DNA from: Chitinophagaceae bacterium DXS
GTDB taxonomy: Bacteria; Bacteroidota; Bacteroidia; Chitinophagales; Chitinophagaceae
Assembly (NCBI GenBank): GCA_030345135.1
Contig: CP128386.1
Location: 7,053,001 to 7,117,000, forward strand
Direction: 5' to 3'
DNA: 64,000 nucleotides
Of this stretch, positions 44,959-53,472 are shown one piece after another (position 1 is the stretch's first letter; every line of letters begins with the position of its first letter). The translations under genes and the position numbers were made by a program. The notes beneath the pieces were generated by a model that saw only the letters and a program-made list of their open reading frames with translations, did no database searches and was not told the DNA's origin.

Positions 44959-45465
44959 ATGATCTGTTTTATTACCGGCGGTGCCCGCAGCGGAAAAAGT
45001 AGATACGCACAAAATGAAGCACTGGCTTTGTCTGACAGCCCAATTTATATTGCCACATCCAATGTAACCGATGACGAATTCAAACAAAGGGTAGCCAGGC
45101 ATAAGGAAGATCGCGATGAAAGATGGACCACATTTGAAGAGCCATTGTATGTGAGCAGGCTGCCCATAAGTGAACGCATTGCGGTGGTAGACTGTGTCAC
45201 ATTATGGCTCACCAATTTCTTCTTTCTGTACAAGCAGGATGTTCAAGCAAGTCTCGAGGCACTGAAGAAAGAAATAGATGAACTGGCTAAGCATCCGGGC
45301 ACATTTCTAATTGTAAGCAATGAACTTGGCATGGGTTTACACGCGGATACAGAGACCGGCAGAAAGTTTGTCGATTTACAAGGCTGGGCCAATCAATATA
45401 TTGCAGCCAAAGCAAGCAAGGTTGTTTTCATGGTTTCCGGCATTCCGGTTTCCATCAAGGGCTGA
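44959..45465 (+). CDS. cobU: Adenosylcobinamide kinase / adenosylcobinamide-phosphate guanylyltransferase
   Basis: The start at 44959 gives 168 residues beginning MICFITGGARSGKSRYAQ, with the Walker A motif GGARSGKS at 7-14. An ATG ten codons upstream adds a tail absent in typical members. His48 in RVARHKEDRDERWTTFEEP is the expected guanylylated residue. DCVTLWLTNFF follows. The enzyme phosphorylates adenosylcobinamide and attaches GMP, activating it for lower-ligand attachment. It is followed by cobT after 50 bases. With cobT, cobS and cobC it completes nucleotide-loop assembly from salvaged cobinamide. Confidence 0.96.
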   Translation: MICFITGGARSGKSRYAQNEALALSDSPIYIATSNVTDDEFKQRVARHKEDRDERWTTFEEPLYVSRLPISERIAVVDCVTLWLTNFFFLYKQDVQASLEALKKEIDELAKHPGTFLIVSNELGMGLHADTETGRKFVDLQGWANQYIAAKASKVVFMVSGIPVSIKG

Positions 45466-45515
45466 ACAGATAAATGCCAATACACTTCTGCAATCTGATC
45501 TAAATAACAAGAGAA

Positions 45516-46541
45516 ATGATCAATATTAAACAGGCACTACAACACATAATCGATCATAAAACGAAACCGCCTGGTTCACTCGGGCAGTTAGAAGACATCG
45601 CGCTACAAGTTGGATTAATTCAAAACACGGTATCACCGGTTATCAAAAACCCATCTATTATAGTGTTTGCAGGAGACCACGGTATTGCTGCCACGGGTCT
45701 CGTCAATCCATATCCACAAGCTGTAACGGCGCAAATGGTATTGAATTTTGTAGCAGGCGGTGCTGCCATCAATGTATTTTGCAAACAGCACGGCTTACAT
45801 CTTTCTGTTGTTGATGCAGGCGTGAACTTTGACTTCGAGCCACGACTCCCCATTATACACGGCAAAATTGCGAAAGGAACTGCCAATTACTTAGAGCAAC
45901 CAGCCATGACTATTGCTCAATGTGAAGAGGCCATCAGCATAGGCAAACTGATTGTCGCAAGAATGCTTAACAATGATTGCAATTGTATTGGATTTGGAGA
46001 GATGGGCATCGGCAACACTTCCTCGGCGGCGTTGCTCATGAGTGCTGTGATGGGCAAACCGATCGGGTTTTGTGCAGGCAGAGGTACCGGCGTAAATGAC
46101 GAACAACTGCAAACAAAAATTGAAACGCTGAAAAAAGTGTTCGACCTACGTCAGTTGCAAACACTTGCAAATGCTCCCATACAATTACTGGCAACTGTTG
46201 GCGGATTTGAAATAGCTATGATGGTGGGCGCGTTTGTAGCCGCAGCCGAAAACAATATGATCATAGTAGTGGATGGTTTTATTACCACAGCGGCGTTATT
46301 AATTGCTCAACAGTTATCTCCAGGTATTCTGCAGTATTGCATTTTTGCGCACCAAAGCAATGAACAGGCACACGCAGCCATGCTGGAACATATGGAGGCC
46401 AAACCGCTGCTACAACTGGGCATGCGACTGGGAGAAGGCACAGGCGCTGCTCTCGCAATGCCGCTTATACAGTCTGCTGTTAATTTTTTAAATCAAATGG
46501 CCAGCTTTGAAAGCGCGTCTGTAAGTAATAAGGAAGAATAA
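45516..46541 (+). CDS. cobT: Nicotinate-nucleotide-dimethylbenzimidazole phosphoribosyltransferase
   Basis: The 341-residue cytoplasmic enzyme makes alpha-ribazole phosphate from a lower-ligand base and nicotinate mononucleotide. Signatures are KTKPPGSLGQLEDIALQVG near the start, VFAGDHGIAATGLVNPYPQA, GEMGIGNTSSAALLMSAVMG, and the C-terminal LGEGTGAALAMPLIQSAVNF with the catalytic glutamate. The length is normal for the family. It lies two bases from cobS, indicating translational coupling. It defines which base the cell attaches, which matters if the organism remodels foreign corrinoids. Confidence 0.97.
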   Translation: MINIKQALQHIIDHKTKPPGSLGQLEDIALQVGLIQNTVSPVIKNPSIIVFAGDHGIAATGLVNPYPQAVTAQMVLNFVAGGAAINVFCKQHGLHLSVVDAGVNFDFEPRLPIIHGKIAKGTANYLEQPAMTIAQCEEAISIGKLIVARMLNNDCNCIGFGEMGIGNTSSAALLMSAVMGKPIGFCAGRGTGVNDEQLQTKIETLKKVFDLRQLQTLANAPIQLLATVGGFEIAMMVGAFVAAAENNMIIVVDGFITTAALLIAQQLSPGILQYCIFAHQSNEQAHAAMLEHMEAKPLLQLGMRLGEGTGAALAMPLIQSAVNFLNQMASFESASVSNKEE

Positions 46542-46543
46542 CC

Positions 46544-47335
46544 ATGCCGATACTGCAAAGACTCAAAAGTGAACGTGATATTTTCTTCACAGCACTGATG
46601 TTTTTTACACGCATACCTGTACCACGTAATATTGGCCACGGGCAAAACATGCTGCAAAAATCGTCGCGTTACTTTCCATGGATCGGCCTACTTGTTGGTG
46701 GCATTAATGCGCTGGCATTTTATCTTTTTCAGTTCTTTTTTCCTTTACAGCTTTCCCTTCTGTTTACAATGATCGTAAGCATTCTCACTACAGGAGCTTT
46801 TCATGAAGATGGTTTTGCTGATGTTTGTGATGCGTTTGGTGGAGGCTGGACAAAAGAAAAAATATTAACGATCATGAAAGATAGCCGTCTTGGCACATAC
46901 GGCGTTATCGGATTGATTGCAATACTCAGCAGTAAATTTATTTTGCTGGAGACACTGGCGTCGCATCAATCATTGACCGTATTTCTTTTGATCATCGTCG
47001 CCGCACATAGCAGCAGCAGGTTGGCGGCTGTTACGCTGTTACAGCAATATAGTTATGTAACCGATACCGATCAAAGCAAATCCAAACCGGTTGCTGACAG
47101 AAAACTTAATACGTTAGAGTTGTGCATTGCATTTGCTGGCGGGCTGCTCCCTTTTTGCTTTCTTCCTCCGGTTTACCTCTTGCCGTTGGTATTGGTTATT
47201 ATTGCAAGACTATACTTAGGTAACTATTTTTACAAATGGATTGGGGGACAAACCGGCGATTGCGCCGGCGCTACCCAACAAGTTTGTGAAATTGCTTTTT
47301 ATACCGGCATTATTGTACTATGGAAATTTATTTAA
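46544..47335 (+). CDS. cobS: Adenosylcobinamide-GDP ribazoletransferase (cobalamin synthase)
   Basis: The 263-residue inner-membrane enzyme joins adenosylcobinamide-GDP with alpha-ribazole (or its phosphate). It has six to seven helices and the conserved acidic motif GAFHEDGFADVCDAFGGGWT (about 83-102), followed by IMKDSRLGTYGVIGLIAIL. The last helix includes IGGQTGDCAGATQQVCEIAF. It is preceded by cobT at two bases and overlaps cobC by 16 bases, so the three are translated together. Confidence 0.97.
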   Translation: MPILQRLKSERDIFFTALMFFTRIPVPRNIGHGQNMLQKSSRYFPWIGLLVGGINALAFYLFQFFFPLQLSLLFTMIVSILTTGAFHEDGFADVCDAFGGGWTKEKILTIMKDSRLGTYGVIGLIAILSSKFILLETLASHQSLTVFLLIIVAAHSSSRLAAVTLLQQYSYVTDTDQSKSKPVADRKLNTLELCIAFAGGLLPFCFLPPVYLLPLVLVIIARLYLGNYFYKWIGGQTGDCAGATQQVCEIAFYTGIIVLWKFI

Positions 47336-47916
47336 TACGCCATACCACTCCTGATGTAGCCAGAGGCATTTGTTACGGCCAGGCGGACATTGATGTAACG
47401 GACTCATTCCATACCGAAGCTTCGTTGATAAAGGCTTATCTGCCTGCAAGCATACAGCAGGTACATTGCAGCCCATTGCAACGTTGCCGCAAACTAGCCG
47501 AGTTACTATTTCCACAAGCGCTTATACAATACCATGACGCTCTAAAGGAAATTAACTGCGGGGATTGGGAATTAAAAAAATGGGATGATATAGACAAAGC
47601 AGAAATACAACCATGGATGGAAGACTTTGTCAACGTCTGTATTCCTAACGGAGAAAATTATGTGCAACTGCATGAGCGTTGCAGTCTTCTTTTTGATCAG
47701 CTGATACAAAATGCTCCGGCAGCTATCGTTACACATGGTGGCGTAATACGAAGCATCTTGTCTCATATCACCAGCACGCCGCTAAAAGAATCATTCAATA
47801 AGTTTTCTTTACACTACGGCTGCGTTGTAAAAATCACAATGGAGAATAGTCAATACGCTTACAATATCGTTCATAATATTATCCCGCCGGAAGTGGAAAC
47901 TCATAAGCCTAAATAG
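47320..47916 (+). CDS. cobC: Alpha-ribazole phosphatase (histidine phosphatase family)
   Basis: The 198 residues carry the phosphoglycerate mutase-like motif LIRHTTPDVARG (Arg7, His8), GDWELKKWDD and a second catalytic His139 in AAIVTHGGVIRSI. The family member in B12 assembly removes phosphate from alpha-ribazole-5'-phosphate or adenosylcobalamin phosphate. The assignment to CobC rests on the 16-base overlap with cobS in the operon, because motifs alone are shared with many phosphatases. It is the last cob gene. The next gene is separated by a decayed copy of the btuF-like end. Confidence 0.93.
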   Translation: MEIYLIRHTTPDVARGICYGQADIDVTDSFHTEASLIKAYLPASIQQVHCSPLQRCRKLAELLFPQALIQYHDALKEINCGDWELKKWDDIDKAEIQPWMEDFVNVCIPNGENYVQLHERCSLLFDQLIQNAPAAIVTHGGVIRSILSHITSTPLKESFNKFSLHYGCVVKITMENSQYAYNIVHNIIPPEVETHKPK

Positions 47917-48023
47917 AATGCCGATTGAATTGAACTTCTGGTTACTATGCTTTCCTGAAGTTGTTCGGAGAACGATCTTTTTTTTAAAGCATAAATTTGT
48001 ACATCTGAATAAACAACACGTCT
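47917..48023 (+). pseudogene. Decayed copy of the 3' end of the btuF-like gene
   Basis: Read with two frameshifts this gives AD-stop-IELLVTML, then LKLFGERSFF, then KHKFVHLNKQH. The intact C-terminus has VDGIEVLSSMF, then PKLFQAPESL, then EHKFVQLNKQH. The DNA match is clearest at 47988-48020 against 44806-44838. It begins directly after the cobC stop and ends at the CWC start codon. So the CWC gene once followed a btuF-like gene directly. Confidence 0.8.
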
Positions 48024-48236
48024 ATGCCTGTGCATGAACATAAAACCTGCCCACGTTGTAAGCAACCATTTGAATGCAAGGTGGGGGATGTAGCCAATTG
48101 CCAGTGCAGCAGCTTTACTTTTACTGCGGAAGAAAAGAAGTTTATCGCAGAACGCTACAGCGATTGCCTCTGCGCAAATTGCCTGAAAGAATTGAAGAAT
48201 AAGTATGTGTTGTTTAAGGAGAAGTATATGTCTTAG
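48024..48236 (+). CDS. Cysteine-rich CWC family protein
   Basis: The 70-residue cytoplasmic protein is of the CWC type (PF14375). Paired cysteines CPRCKQPFEC, NCQCSSF, CLCANCLKEL suggest zinc binding. A typical C-terminal helix ends FKEKYMS. The role is unknown. It is the last gene of the riboswitch operon in this window, and remnants show that it was originally adjacent to the btuF-like gene. A connection to B12 handling is inferred from conserved placement only. Confidence 0.85.
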   Translation: MPVHEHKTCPRCKQPFECKVGDVANCQCSSFTFTAEEKKFIAERYSDCLCANCLKELKNKYVLFKEKYMS

Positions 48237-48570
48237 GAGTTGTACGTTGAAAGTTATACGTTATACGTTTATCGGAGCGAAGGAATGTTCAACACCTTAC
48301 TATTGTTGATTCACTATTCACTTCTAAGTATTTCTCCGTGAAATTATGCGTAATGGTTACACGGAGAAATACAGGAGAAGACACGGAGTTACACAGAGGT
48401 TTGCAACGACCTCTTCCCGCCATTTTCACCATTGACCATTTACTTCTTCCTGCCACCGTTATGAAATTTCCAAAACAAAGCACTGCTCCCCCCTTTCACC
48501 ATTGACCATTCACTATTCACTTCTTCCGCATCTTAGTGCCCCTTTTTGTCTTTGTGCCTTTGTGGCAAAA
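48237..48570. repeat. Convergent gap filled with several word families and a 13-bp hairpin
   Basis: GTATTTCTCCGTG (48328-48340) pairs exactly with CACGGAGAAATAC (48360-48372), loop of 19. Left of it are GTTATACGTTATACG and TTCACTATTCACTTC words. Right of it are ACACGGAGTTACACAGAG, then CACCATTGACCATTCAC words (48427-48520) and CTTTGTGCCTTTGTGGC (48550-48566). No gene is present. Confidence 0.85.
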
Positions 48571-49446
48571 CTATCCCTTATAAAAATTCGCCTTCACTCC
48601 TTTTACCTTCAAATCAACAGCAAACAAACTTCCACTCAAAGGATATTTTTCCAAATCCTCTTTGCTCATGTTTTCCCGCGCAGTTGTTATGTACAATGTT
48701 GAAAGATCTTTTCCACCAAAAGCACAGGCAGATACCTGAGGAACCGGCACAGTAACTTTTCCTAATAATTCGCCTGTCAGCGGATTCCATCGGGCTACAG
48801 AAAAGTCTCCCCACAAGGCTGTCCATAACATGCCTTCTTCGTCAATGGTCATACCATCAGGAGAACCACTTCCTTCGGGAACATGGATTACCGTCCGCCG
48901 GTTGCTGATGTTGCCGGCGGCATCATCGTAATCAAACGCATCTACTTTTTTTGTAGGAGTATCTACATAGTACATTGTCTTTTTGTCCGCACTCCATGCA
49001 ATACCGTTGGATATTGTTACATTATCCAACATTTGATGCACTACATCATCTGCGTCCATTCTGTACAACGAAGCTTTACCTTTTATTTGCTTTAAGTGCA
49101 TGGAACCGACCCAAAATCTTCCCGAAGGATCACATTTTCCGTCGTTAAAGCGGATCTCCGGATCTGGCAGCGGGTTAGTCATAAATACCAACTCGCCCGT
49201 TGTTGTATTCATCTGGTGAATGCCGCTCTGCAGGGCTACCAGTACATCGCCGTTTTCCATAGGTACAACGGTCCCGATTTTTTCAGTTGTCTCTAACGCC
49301 CTGTCTTCTTTCGTTTCGGGATCATAAATATGTAGCTTCCTTCCATCAATATCCACCCAATACAATTTATTTTCCCTGTAATTCCAGATCGGACCTTCGG
49401 CCAGCTCTGCCCTGGCATCTAATATCAATGACGCAGTTAATTCCAT
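48571..49446 (-). CDS. SMP-30/gluconolactonase/LRE family protein
   Basis: The 291 residues form a six-bladed propeller of the SMP-30 type. Metal-site residues are the Glu in RAELAEGPIWNYRENKLYW, the Asn in RFNDGKCDPSGRFWVGSMHL, the Asn in TISNGIAWSADKKTMYYVDT, and the Asp in GSPDGMTIDEEGMLWTALWG. Members hydrolyse sugar lactones or related esters with a divalent metal. The exact lactone cannot be read. No signal peptide is present, so it acts in the cytoplasm. It stands alone and is divergent from sucD. Confidence 0.93.
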   Translation of the reverse strand: MELTASLILDARAELAEGPIWNYRENKLYWVDIDGRKLHIYDPETKEDRALETTEKIGTVVPMENGDVLVALQSGIHQMNTTTGELVFMTNPLPDPEIRFNDGKCDPSGRFWVGSMHLKQIKGKASLYRMDADDVVHQMLDNVTISNGIAWSADKKTMYYVDTPTKKVDAFDYDDAAGNISNRRTVIHVPEGSGSPDGMTIDEEGMLWTALWGDFSVARWNPLTGELLGKVTVPVPQVSACAFGGKDLSTLYITTARENMSKEDLEKYPLSGSLFAVDLKVKGVKANFYKG

Positions 49447-49590
49447 AATTTAATCAAGCAAGATTAGAGATGTTGTCAACAAGCCCGGCCTGTTAGCCGG
49501 TTATTGTATTATCGTTAATAATTATCAGTCAATATACTTTGATCTTAGTTAATTACGGCTGTTTTTTGCCAATATCACAATTAAAAATCG

Positions 49591-49613
49591 GTGATTACCA
49601 TTTTAGTAATCAC
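49591..49613. promoter_or_regulatory. Palindromic operator-like site upstream of sucD
   Basis: GTGATTAC (49591-49598) and GTAATCAC (49606-49613) form a perfect inverted repeat with a 7-base spacer, 18 bases upstream of the -7 box. Its position over the -33 region suits a transcription-factor site. No T-run follows. Confidence 0.55.
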
Positions 49614-49631
49614 AAATTGCTGTTTACGCCC

Positions 49632-49639
49632 TATTTTTG
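49632..49639 (+). promoter_or_regulatory. Promoter -7 box of sucD
   Basis: TATTTTTG is an exact TAnnTTTG match, 28 bases before the sucD start codon. Confidence 0.65.
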
Positions 49640-49667
49640 CCAGACTTTTTACTAAAAAACAATTTCC

Positions 49668-50540
49668 ATGTCTGTATTAGTGAATAAAGATTCAAAGATC
49701 ATAGTTCAGGGTTTCACCGGAACGGAAGGAACATTTCATGCTACTCAAATGATAGAATACGGCACCAATGTAGTGGGTGGTGTTACCCCTGGTAAAGGTG
49801 GATCAACCCATTTGGACAGGCCTGTATTTAATACCGTTGAGCAAGCTGTTAACCAAACAGGCGCTAACGTAAGCATCATTTTTGTGCCGCCGGCTTTTGC
49901 TGCTGACTCAATTATGGAAGCTGCTGACGCAGGTATTGCATTGGTGGTTTGTATCACTGAAGGTATTCCTACACAGGACATGGTAAAGGTTAAAAATTAC
50001 CTGCAAGGCAAAAACACGCGCCTTATCGGGCCAAACTGCCCTGGCGTTATTACTGCCGGCGAAGCTAAAGTGGGTATCATGCCCGGCTTTATCTTCAAAC
50101 CAGGCCGCATAGGTATCGTTTCCAAATCAGGTACGTTAACCTATGAAGCTGCTGATCAGACTGTAAAAGCAGGTCTTGGCATCAGCACTGCGATCGGTAT
50201 CGGTGGTGATCCGATCATCGGAACACCTACGGTTGAAGCCGTAAAATTATTGATGGACGACCCTGAAACTGACGGCATCATCATGATCGGCGAAATTGGT
50301 GGTAGCATGGAAGCTGATGCAGCCAACTGGTTGAAAGACAATCTGCGCAAACCTGTTGTTGGTTTCATCGCAGGACAAACTGCCCCTCCCGGTCGCAGAA
50401 TGGGACACGCCGGTGCGATCATCGGTGGTGCGGACGACACTGCAGCGGCAAAAATGAAAATTATGGCTGAATGCGGTATTCACGTAGTCGCCAGCCCTGC
50501 GGACATCGGAAAAACAATGGCAGAGGCACTAAAGAAATAA
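49668..50540 (+). CDS. sucD: Succinyl-CoA synthetase (ADP-forming) alpha subunit
   Basis: The 290-residue subunit binds CoA and carries the phosphorylated histidine (His247 in [12 protein letters not shown]). Other features are the N-terminal Rossmann motif [29 protein letters not shown] and [20 protein letters not shown]. With SucC it interconverts succinyl-CoA and succinate in the citric acid cycle. SucC is not nearby, as is often the case in Bacteroidota. It is transcribed alone, from its own promoter beside a palindromic site, and ends at a perfect hairpin. Confidence 0.98.
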   Translation: MSVLVNKDSKIIVQGFTGTEGTFHATQMIEYGTNVVGGVTPGKGGSTHLDRPVFNTVEQAVNQTGANVSIIFVPPAFAADSIMEAADAGIALVVCITEGIPTQDMVKVKNYLQGKNTRLIGPNCPGVITAGEAKVGIMPGFIFKPGRIGIVSKSGTLTYEAADQTVKAGLGISTAIGIGGDPIIGTPTVEAVKLLMDDPETDGIIMIGEIGGSMEADAANWLKDNLRKPVVGFIAGQTAPPGRRMGHAGAIIGGADDTAAAKMKIMAECGIHVVASPADIGKTMAEALKK

Positions 50541-50559
50541 TTCGTATATACGCCTAGAC

Positions 50560-50590
50560 AAGTAGCCTCACCCAACCGTGAGGCTACTTT
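50560..50590 (+). terminator. Hairpin after sucD
   Basis: AAGTAGCCTCAC (50560-50571) pairs perfectly with GTGAGGCTACTT (50578-50589), loop of 6, followed by only a short T stretch. It may stop transcription weakly or protect the mRNA end. Confidence 0.75.
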
Positions 50591-50720
50591 GCGTTCTGGC
50601 CTTGCCAAAACCTAATTTAAAATGACCGTTTAAGACTTCACCCACTTTCGTATTTTTTTATCTACTACTTTAGTAGTGAATTATCAGTAAATGCTGAAGT
50701 ATTCAATTTCATTGGGGGTT

Positions 50721-50752
50721 AAAGCTTGTAGCTAACAACTACAAGCTTTTTT
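50721..50752 (+). terminator. Strong Rho-independent terminator upstream of the 50790 gene
   Basis: AAAGCTTGTAG (50721-50731) pairs perfectly with CTACAAGCTTT (50739-50749), loop of 7, with six T at 50747-50752. It lies 130 bases after the sucD hairpin and 38 bases before the next start codon, so it may end a short transcript or act as an attenuator. Confidence 0.88.
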
Positions 50753-50789
50753 ATTTTCTTTTTGAGTAGGATAGCTTTCTTTTGCATCC

Positions 50790-51206
50790 ATGAAGCTTTT
50801 TTCCGTCTTCGCATTAATTGGATTTATTATATGTAGCAATAGCATTTTTGCAGCGGACAGCACATATTCCCGCAAAAATACTTTGGCTGCCTGGCAGGTT
50901 ACTGTTCCGGCTAAAATCCCCGTTAACCAACTTTACGAACTACCTGTACAATTGGAAAACAAGAGTGCCGAAGAATGGACGGGCTACCTGGTTTTTGAAT
51001 TGCAGGACGATTCTTCCCACAAGGTTGTGGATGGCTTGTTCAGCAACGTATTTCCAAACCAATATTTTACATTAGAAAAAAATGGCAGGGCAGAGATAAA
51101 ATTTCCTTTCACGGTGCCAGCATCGTTTCACAACAATGTGCATTTCGTGATTAAGATGTATAAGAAGGAATGCATTGATACGCTGATTGGGAGGATAAAG
51201 CTGTGA
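50790..51206 (+). CDS. Small secreted protein resembling an alpha-2-macroglobulin Ig-like domain
   Basis: The 138 residues start with a signal peptide (FSVFALIGFIICSNSIFAAD). The mature part is all beta. It resembles a single macroglobulin-type domain of Bacteroidota A2M proteins: LYELPVQLENKSAEEWTGYL, then VVDGLFSNVFPNQYFTLEKN, then IKFPFTVPASF. That likeness is from memory and could be a shared Ig pattern. It has no thioester motif or bait region. It may bind a partner in the periplasm or at the surface. It is a single gene behind a strong terminator. Confidence 0.65.
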   Translation: MKLFSVFALIGFIICSNSIFAADSTYSRKNTLAAWQVTVPAKIPVNQLYELPVQLENKSAEEWTGYLVFELQDDSSHKVVDGLFSNVFPNQYFTLEKNGRAEIKFPFTVPASFHNNVHFVIKMYKKECIDTLIGRIKL

Positions 51207-51335
51207 GCTTGTCTGGACCTGGATTACAGGATTTGAAGATTAACCGGATAATATTTTTAATAGACTATTTAACAGCGCTGAAAGCTGATAGCTGGCAGCC
51301 ACCTGATACCTGAAACCTCATACCTCATACCTATT
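51207..51335. repeat. Short gap with GCTGATA and ACCTCATACCTC words
   Basis: AGCGCTGAAAGCTGATAGC (about 51270-51292) and GAAACCTCATACCTCATACC (51312-51331) run up to the start codon of the FAD oxidoreductase. Confidence 0.75.
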
Positions 51336-52412
51336 ATGACAGACTACATCATCATCGGACAAGGGCTTTGTGGAACCTTCCTGAGTTACTACCTGCACAA
51401 GGCGGGCAAAAAGGTTATTGTGATTGATGAAAGCCAGCCATTCTCTTCTACCAAAGTGGCTAGCGGTGTTATTAATCCTGTCACAGGAAGGCAGATTGTT
51501 ACCACCTGGATGATTGATGAACTGCTTCCTTTTGCGTGGAATGCTTATAGTGAAATAGGAAAAGCTTTGGATGTTGATCTGATCTCTGAAAGGAACGTAA
51601 TATCGTTTCCCTCGTCTCAGCAAATGCGTGACTTTTATGACAGAAGAATTGACGAGAAAAATGTTTACCTCGCCAACATAGAGGCGGCAGACGTTAAGTA
51701 CAATCCATACTTCACATTTTTATTCGGCGCGGTTGAAATTCACCCGGTTTACCTGATCAATCTTCATTATATGTTGAAAGGATGGCGTAAGCAATTGGCG
51801 TCTGAAAACCTCCTGCTTGAAGAAGCATTTCATGAAGAGCAACTGAAAGTTTTTCCTGACCACATTGAATATAAAGGCATTCATGCTGAGAAAATTATCT
51901 ATTGCAATGGTATTAATGCCTATCAATCGCCATATTGGGAAAATCTTCCGGCAACATATAATAAAGGGGAAGTTGTGATTGTAGATATTCCTGATCTGCC
52001 ACAAACAAACATTTATAAATTCGGCAGCACCACACTCGTTCCATGGTATGACGGCTTATGGTGGGTGGGCAGCACTTACGAAAACAACTATACAGATGCC
52101 GGACCTACAGAATTATTTAAGCGCAGAAAGGATGAAGAACTAAAATTTCTGTTGAAACAACCTTACACTATTATAGATCATATTGCGTCTATCAGACCGG
52201 CGGCAATGGAACGCAGACCTTTTGTGGGCTTACATCCGGTGCAGCAAAATGTCGGCATTTTCGATGGTATGGGAACCAAGGGCTGCTCGCTCGCTCCGTT
52301 CCTGGGAAAACAGTTCAGCGACCACCTTACGCAACAGCAACCATTGTTACCTGAGGCCGATGTAAAGCGTTTTCAAAAAATTTTAAGCGGCAGGTTTTCC
52401 AAGGCTGATTAA
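51336..52412 (+). CDS. FAD-dependent oxidoreductase (DAO family)
   Basis: The 358-residue cytoplasmic enzyme begins with a dinucleotide-binding motif (MTDYIIIGQGLCGTFLSYYL). KVIVIDESQPFSSTKVASGV and INPVTGRQIVTTWMIDELLP follow. The C-terminal FAD contact is HPVQQNVGIFDGMGTKGCSL. It belongs to the D-amino-acid oxidase/glycine oxidase fold, and a tRNA-modification (MnmC-like) role is also possible. No substrate is evident. The next gene follows by 35 bases on the same strand, so the two may be co-transcribed. Confidence 0.88.
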   Translation: MTDYIIIGQGLCGTFLSYYLHKAGKKVIVIDESQPFSSTKVASGVINPVTGRQIVTTWMIDELLPFAWNAYSEIGKALDVDLISERNVISFPSSQQMRDFYDRRIDEKNVYLANIEAADVKYNPYFTFLFGAVEIHPVYLINLHYMLKGWRKQLASENLLLEEAFHEEQLKVFPDHIEYKGIHAEKIIYCNGINAYQSPYWENLPATYNKGEVVIVDIPDLPQTNIYKFGSTTLVPWYDGLWWVGSTYENNYTDAGPTELFKRRKDEELKFLLKQPYTIIDHIASIRPAAMERRPFVGLHPVQQNVGIFDGMGTKGCSLAPFLGKQFSDHLTQQQPLLPEADVKRFQKILSGRFSKAD

Positions 52413-52446
52413 TATTGCACTGTTTTACATTTAAGCTATTATTCTC

Positions 52447-52914
52447 ATGAGCGACACCGGTTTAACCACCAATACTGGCATTACTGACCATGCCGGCAAT
52501 AGCGGCGACAATTTTGTCGTAGCAACCACGACTGAACAGGATTACATTATCCCTTTGCGTTATCGCAAAATGGAAAACCTTCATATTGTTTTCTGGTTAT
52601 TTAAAGATGTGAGTTGGTGCCTGGTATGGAAGCCTTTAGGCATTGCGATGATTTTTCCAACCCTCATCATTTCGATTGTCATTGCGTATCGCACCCGCCA
52701 GTATGTTTCCGAACTCTGCCACAATCTCGCAATAACGATCTGGATCTCAGCCAACTCCTACTGGATGATCAGCGAGTTCCTTCATTTTGATGAGCACATT
52801 GTTTTTGGCAACATAACTTTCAAACATCTAACGTTAATACCTTTCGGACTTGGGATATTAATATTAGCTTACTTCTATTTGTACTGGCAGCCGAGGCATA
52901 AGAATGAAATTTGA
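52447..52914 (+). CDS. Uncharacterised membrane protein
   Basis: I do not recognise a characterised family. The 155 residues have a hydrophilic N-terminus (about 1-35) and then about four helices, including WCLVWKPLGIAMIFPTLIIS, NLAITIWISANSYWMISEFL and LIPFGLGILILAYFYLYW. YRKMENLHIVFWLFKDVSW before the first helix looks conserved among Bacteroidota proteins that I recall. It follows the FAD oxidoreductase by 35 bases. Confidence 0.8.
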   Translation: MSDTGLTTNTGITDHAGNSGDNFVVATTTEQDYIIPLRYRKMENLHIVFWLFKDVSWCLVWKPLGIAMIFPTLIISIVIAYRTRQYVSELCHNLAITIWISANSYWMISEFLHFDEHIVFGNITFKHLTLIPFGLGILILAYFYLYWQPRHKNEI

Positions 52915-53472
52915 GTATTTGCAAATGTGCAAATTTGTAAATGTGCGAATAGGATTCCGAAGGTAACTCCAATCGAAAAACAAAATAGGGCGTAAAAATA
53001 AAAGCTGACTACTCAATGCTGATTGCTAATTGCTGGCTTTCATTGCGTCGCACTCTTCAACGGCTTGTTATTAATTGAGTACTACAATGCCTCTTCCACT
53101 ATCGCGAACCCACTACCTCCATCATAGCCGCAGCCGAAATTGCTTCTTAAATATCATATTGACAATAAGCGACAGCTTATTTACTTTTATGGTGGATATT
53201 TTTCTAACGGACAGAAATACTTTTAAGAGTAGCATGAATTGGTGGTATTTTTCAACCTCTATCATCATAATACAACAGCCTGATTCATAAAAAATGCAAA
53301 CCCAATTGTGGTCTCTCTTCTAATAAACTAACAACTTCCAGTTTTATTATTATTTAGGCCGGGATGTTATGCGTGCTTTCGCTGTCATCTGAATGTAAAA
53401 GATTAATGGCAACAATTAACAACAGCCTATTTTACTATAAAATATTGCTACTTCAACCTAATACTATAAACA
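52915..53472. other. 558-base gap upstream of the T9SS FG-GAP protein gene
   Basis: It contains GCAAATGTGCAAATTTG words at 52918-52950 and GCTGATTGCTAATTGCTGG words at 53020-53040. An open frame at 53075-53290 has no recognisable product and an unusual His/Ser-rich start, so I do not call it a gene. No exact TAnnTTTG box was found near 53473. The rest shows nothing recognisable. Confidence 0.6.

Noticed and set aside
53075-53290. Open frame of 71 codons before the FG-GAP protein
   Set aside because: Its composition is unlike neighbouring proteins, no family was recognised, and it sits in a gap containing word repeats. The hydrophobic part is weak.
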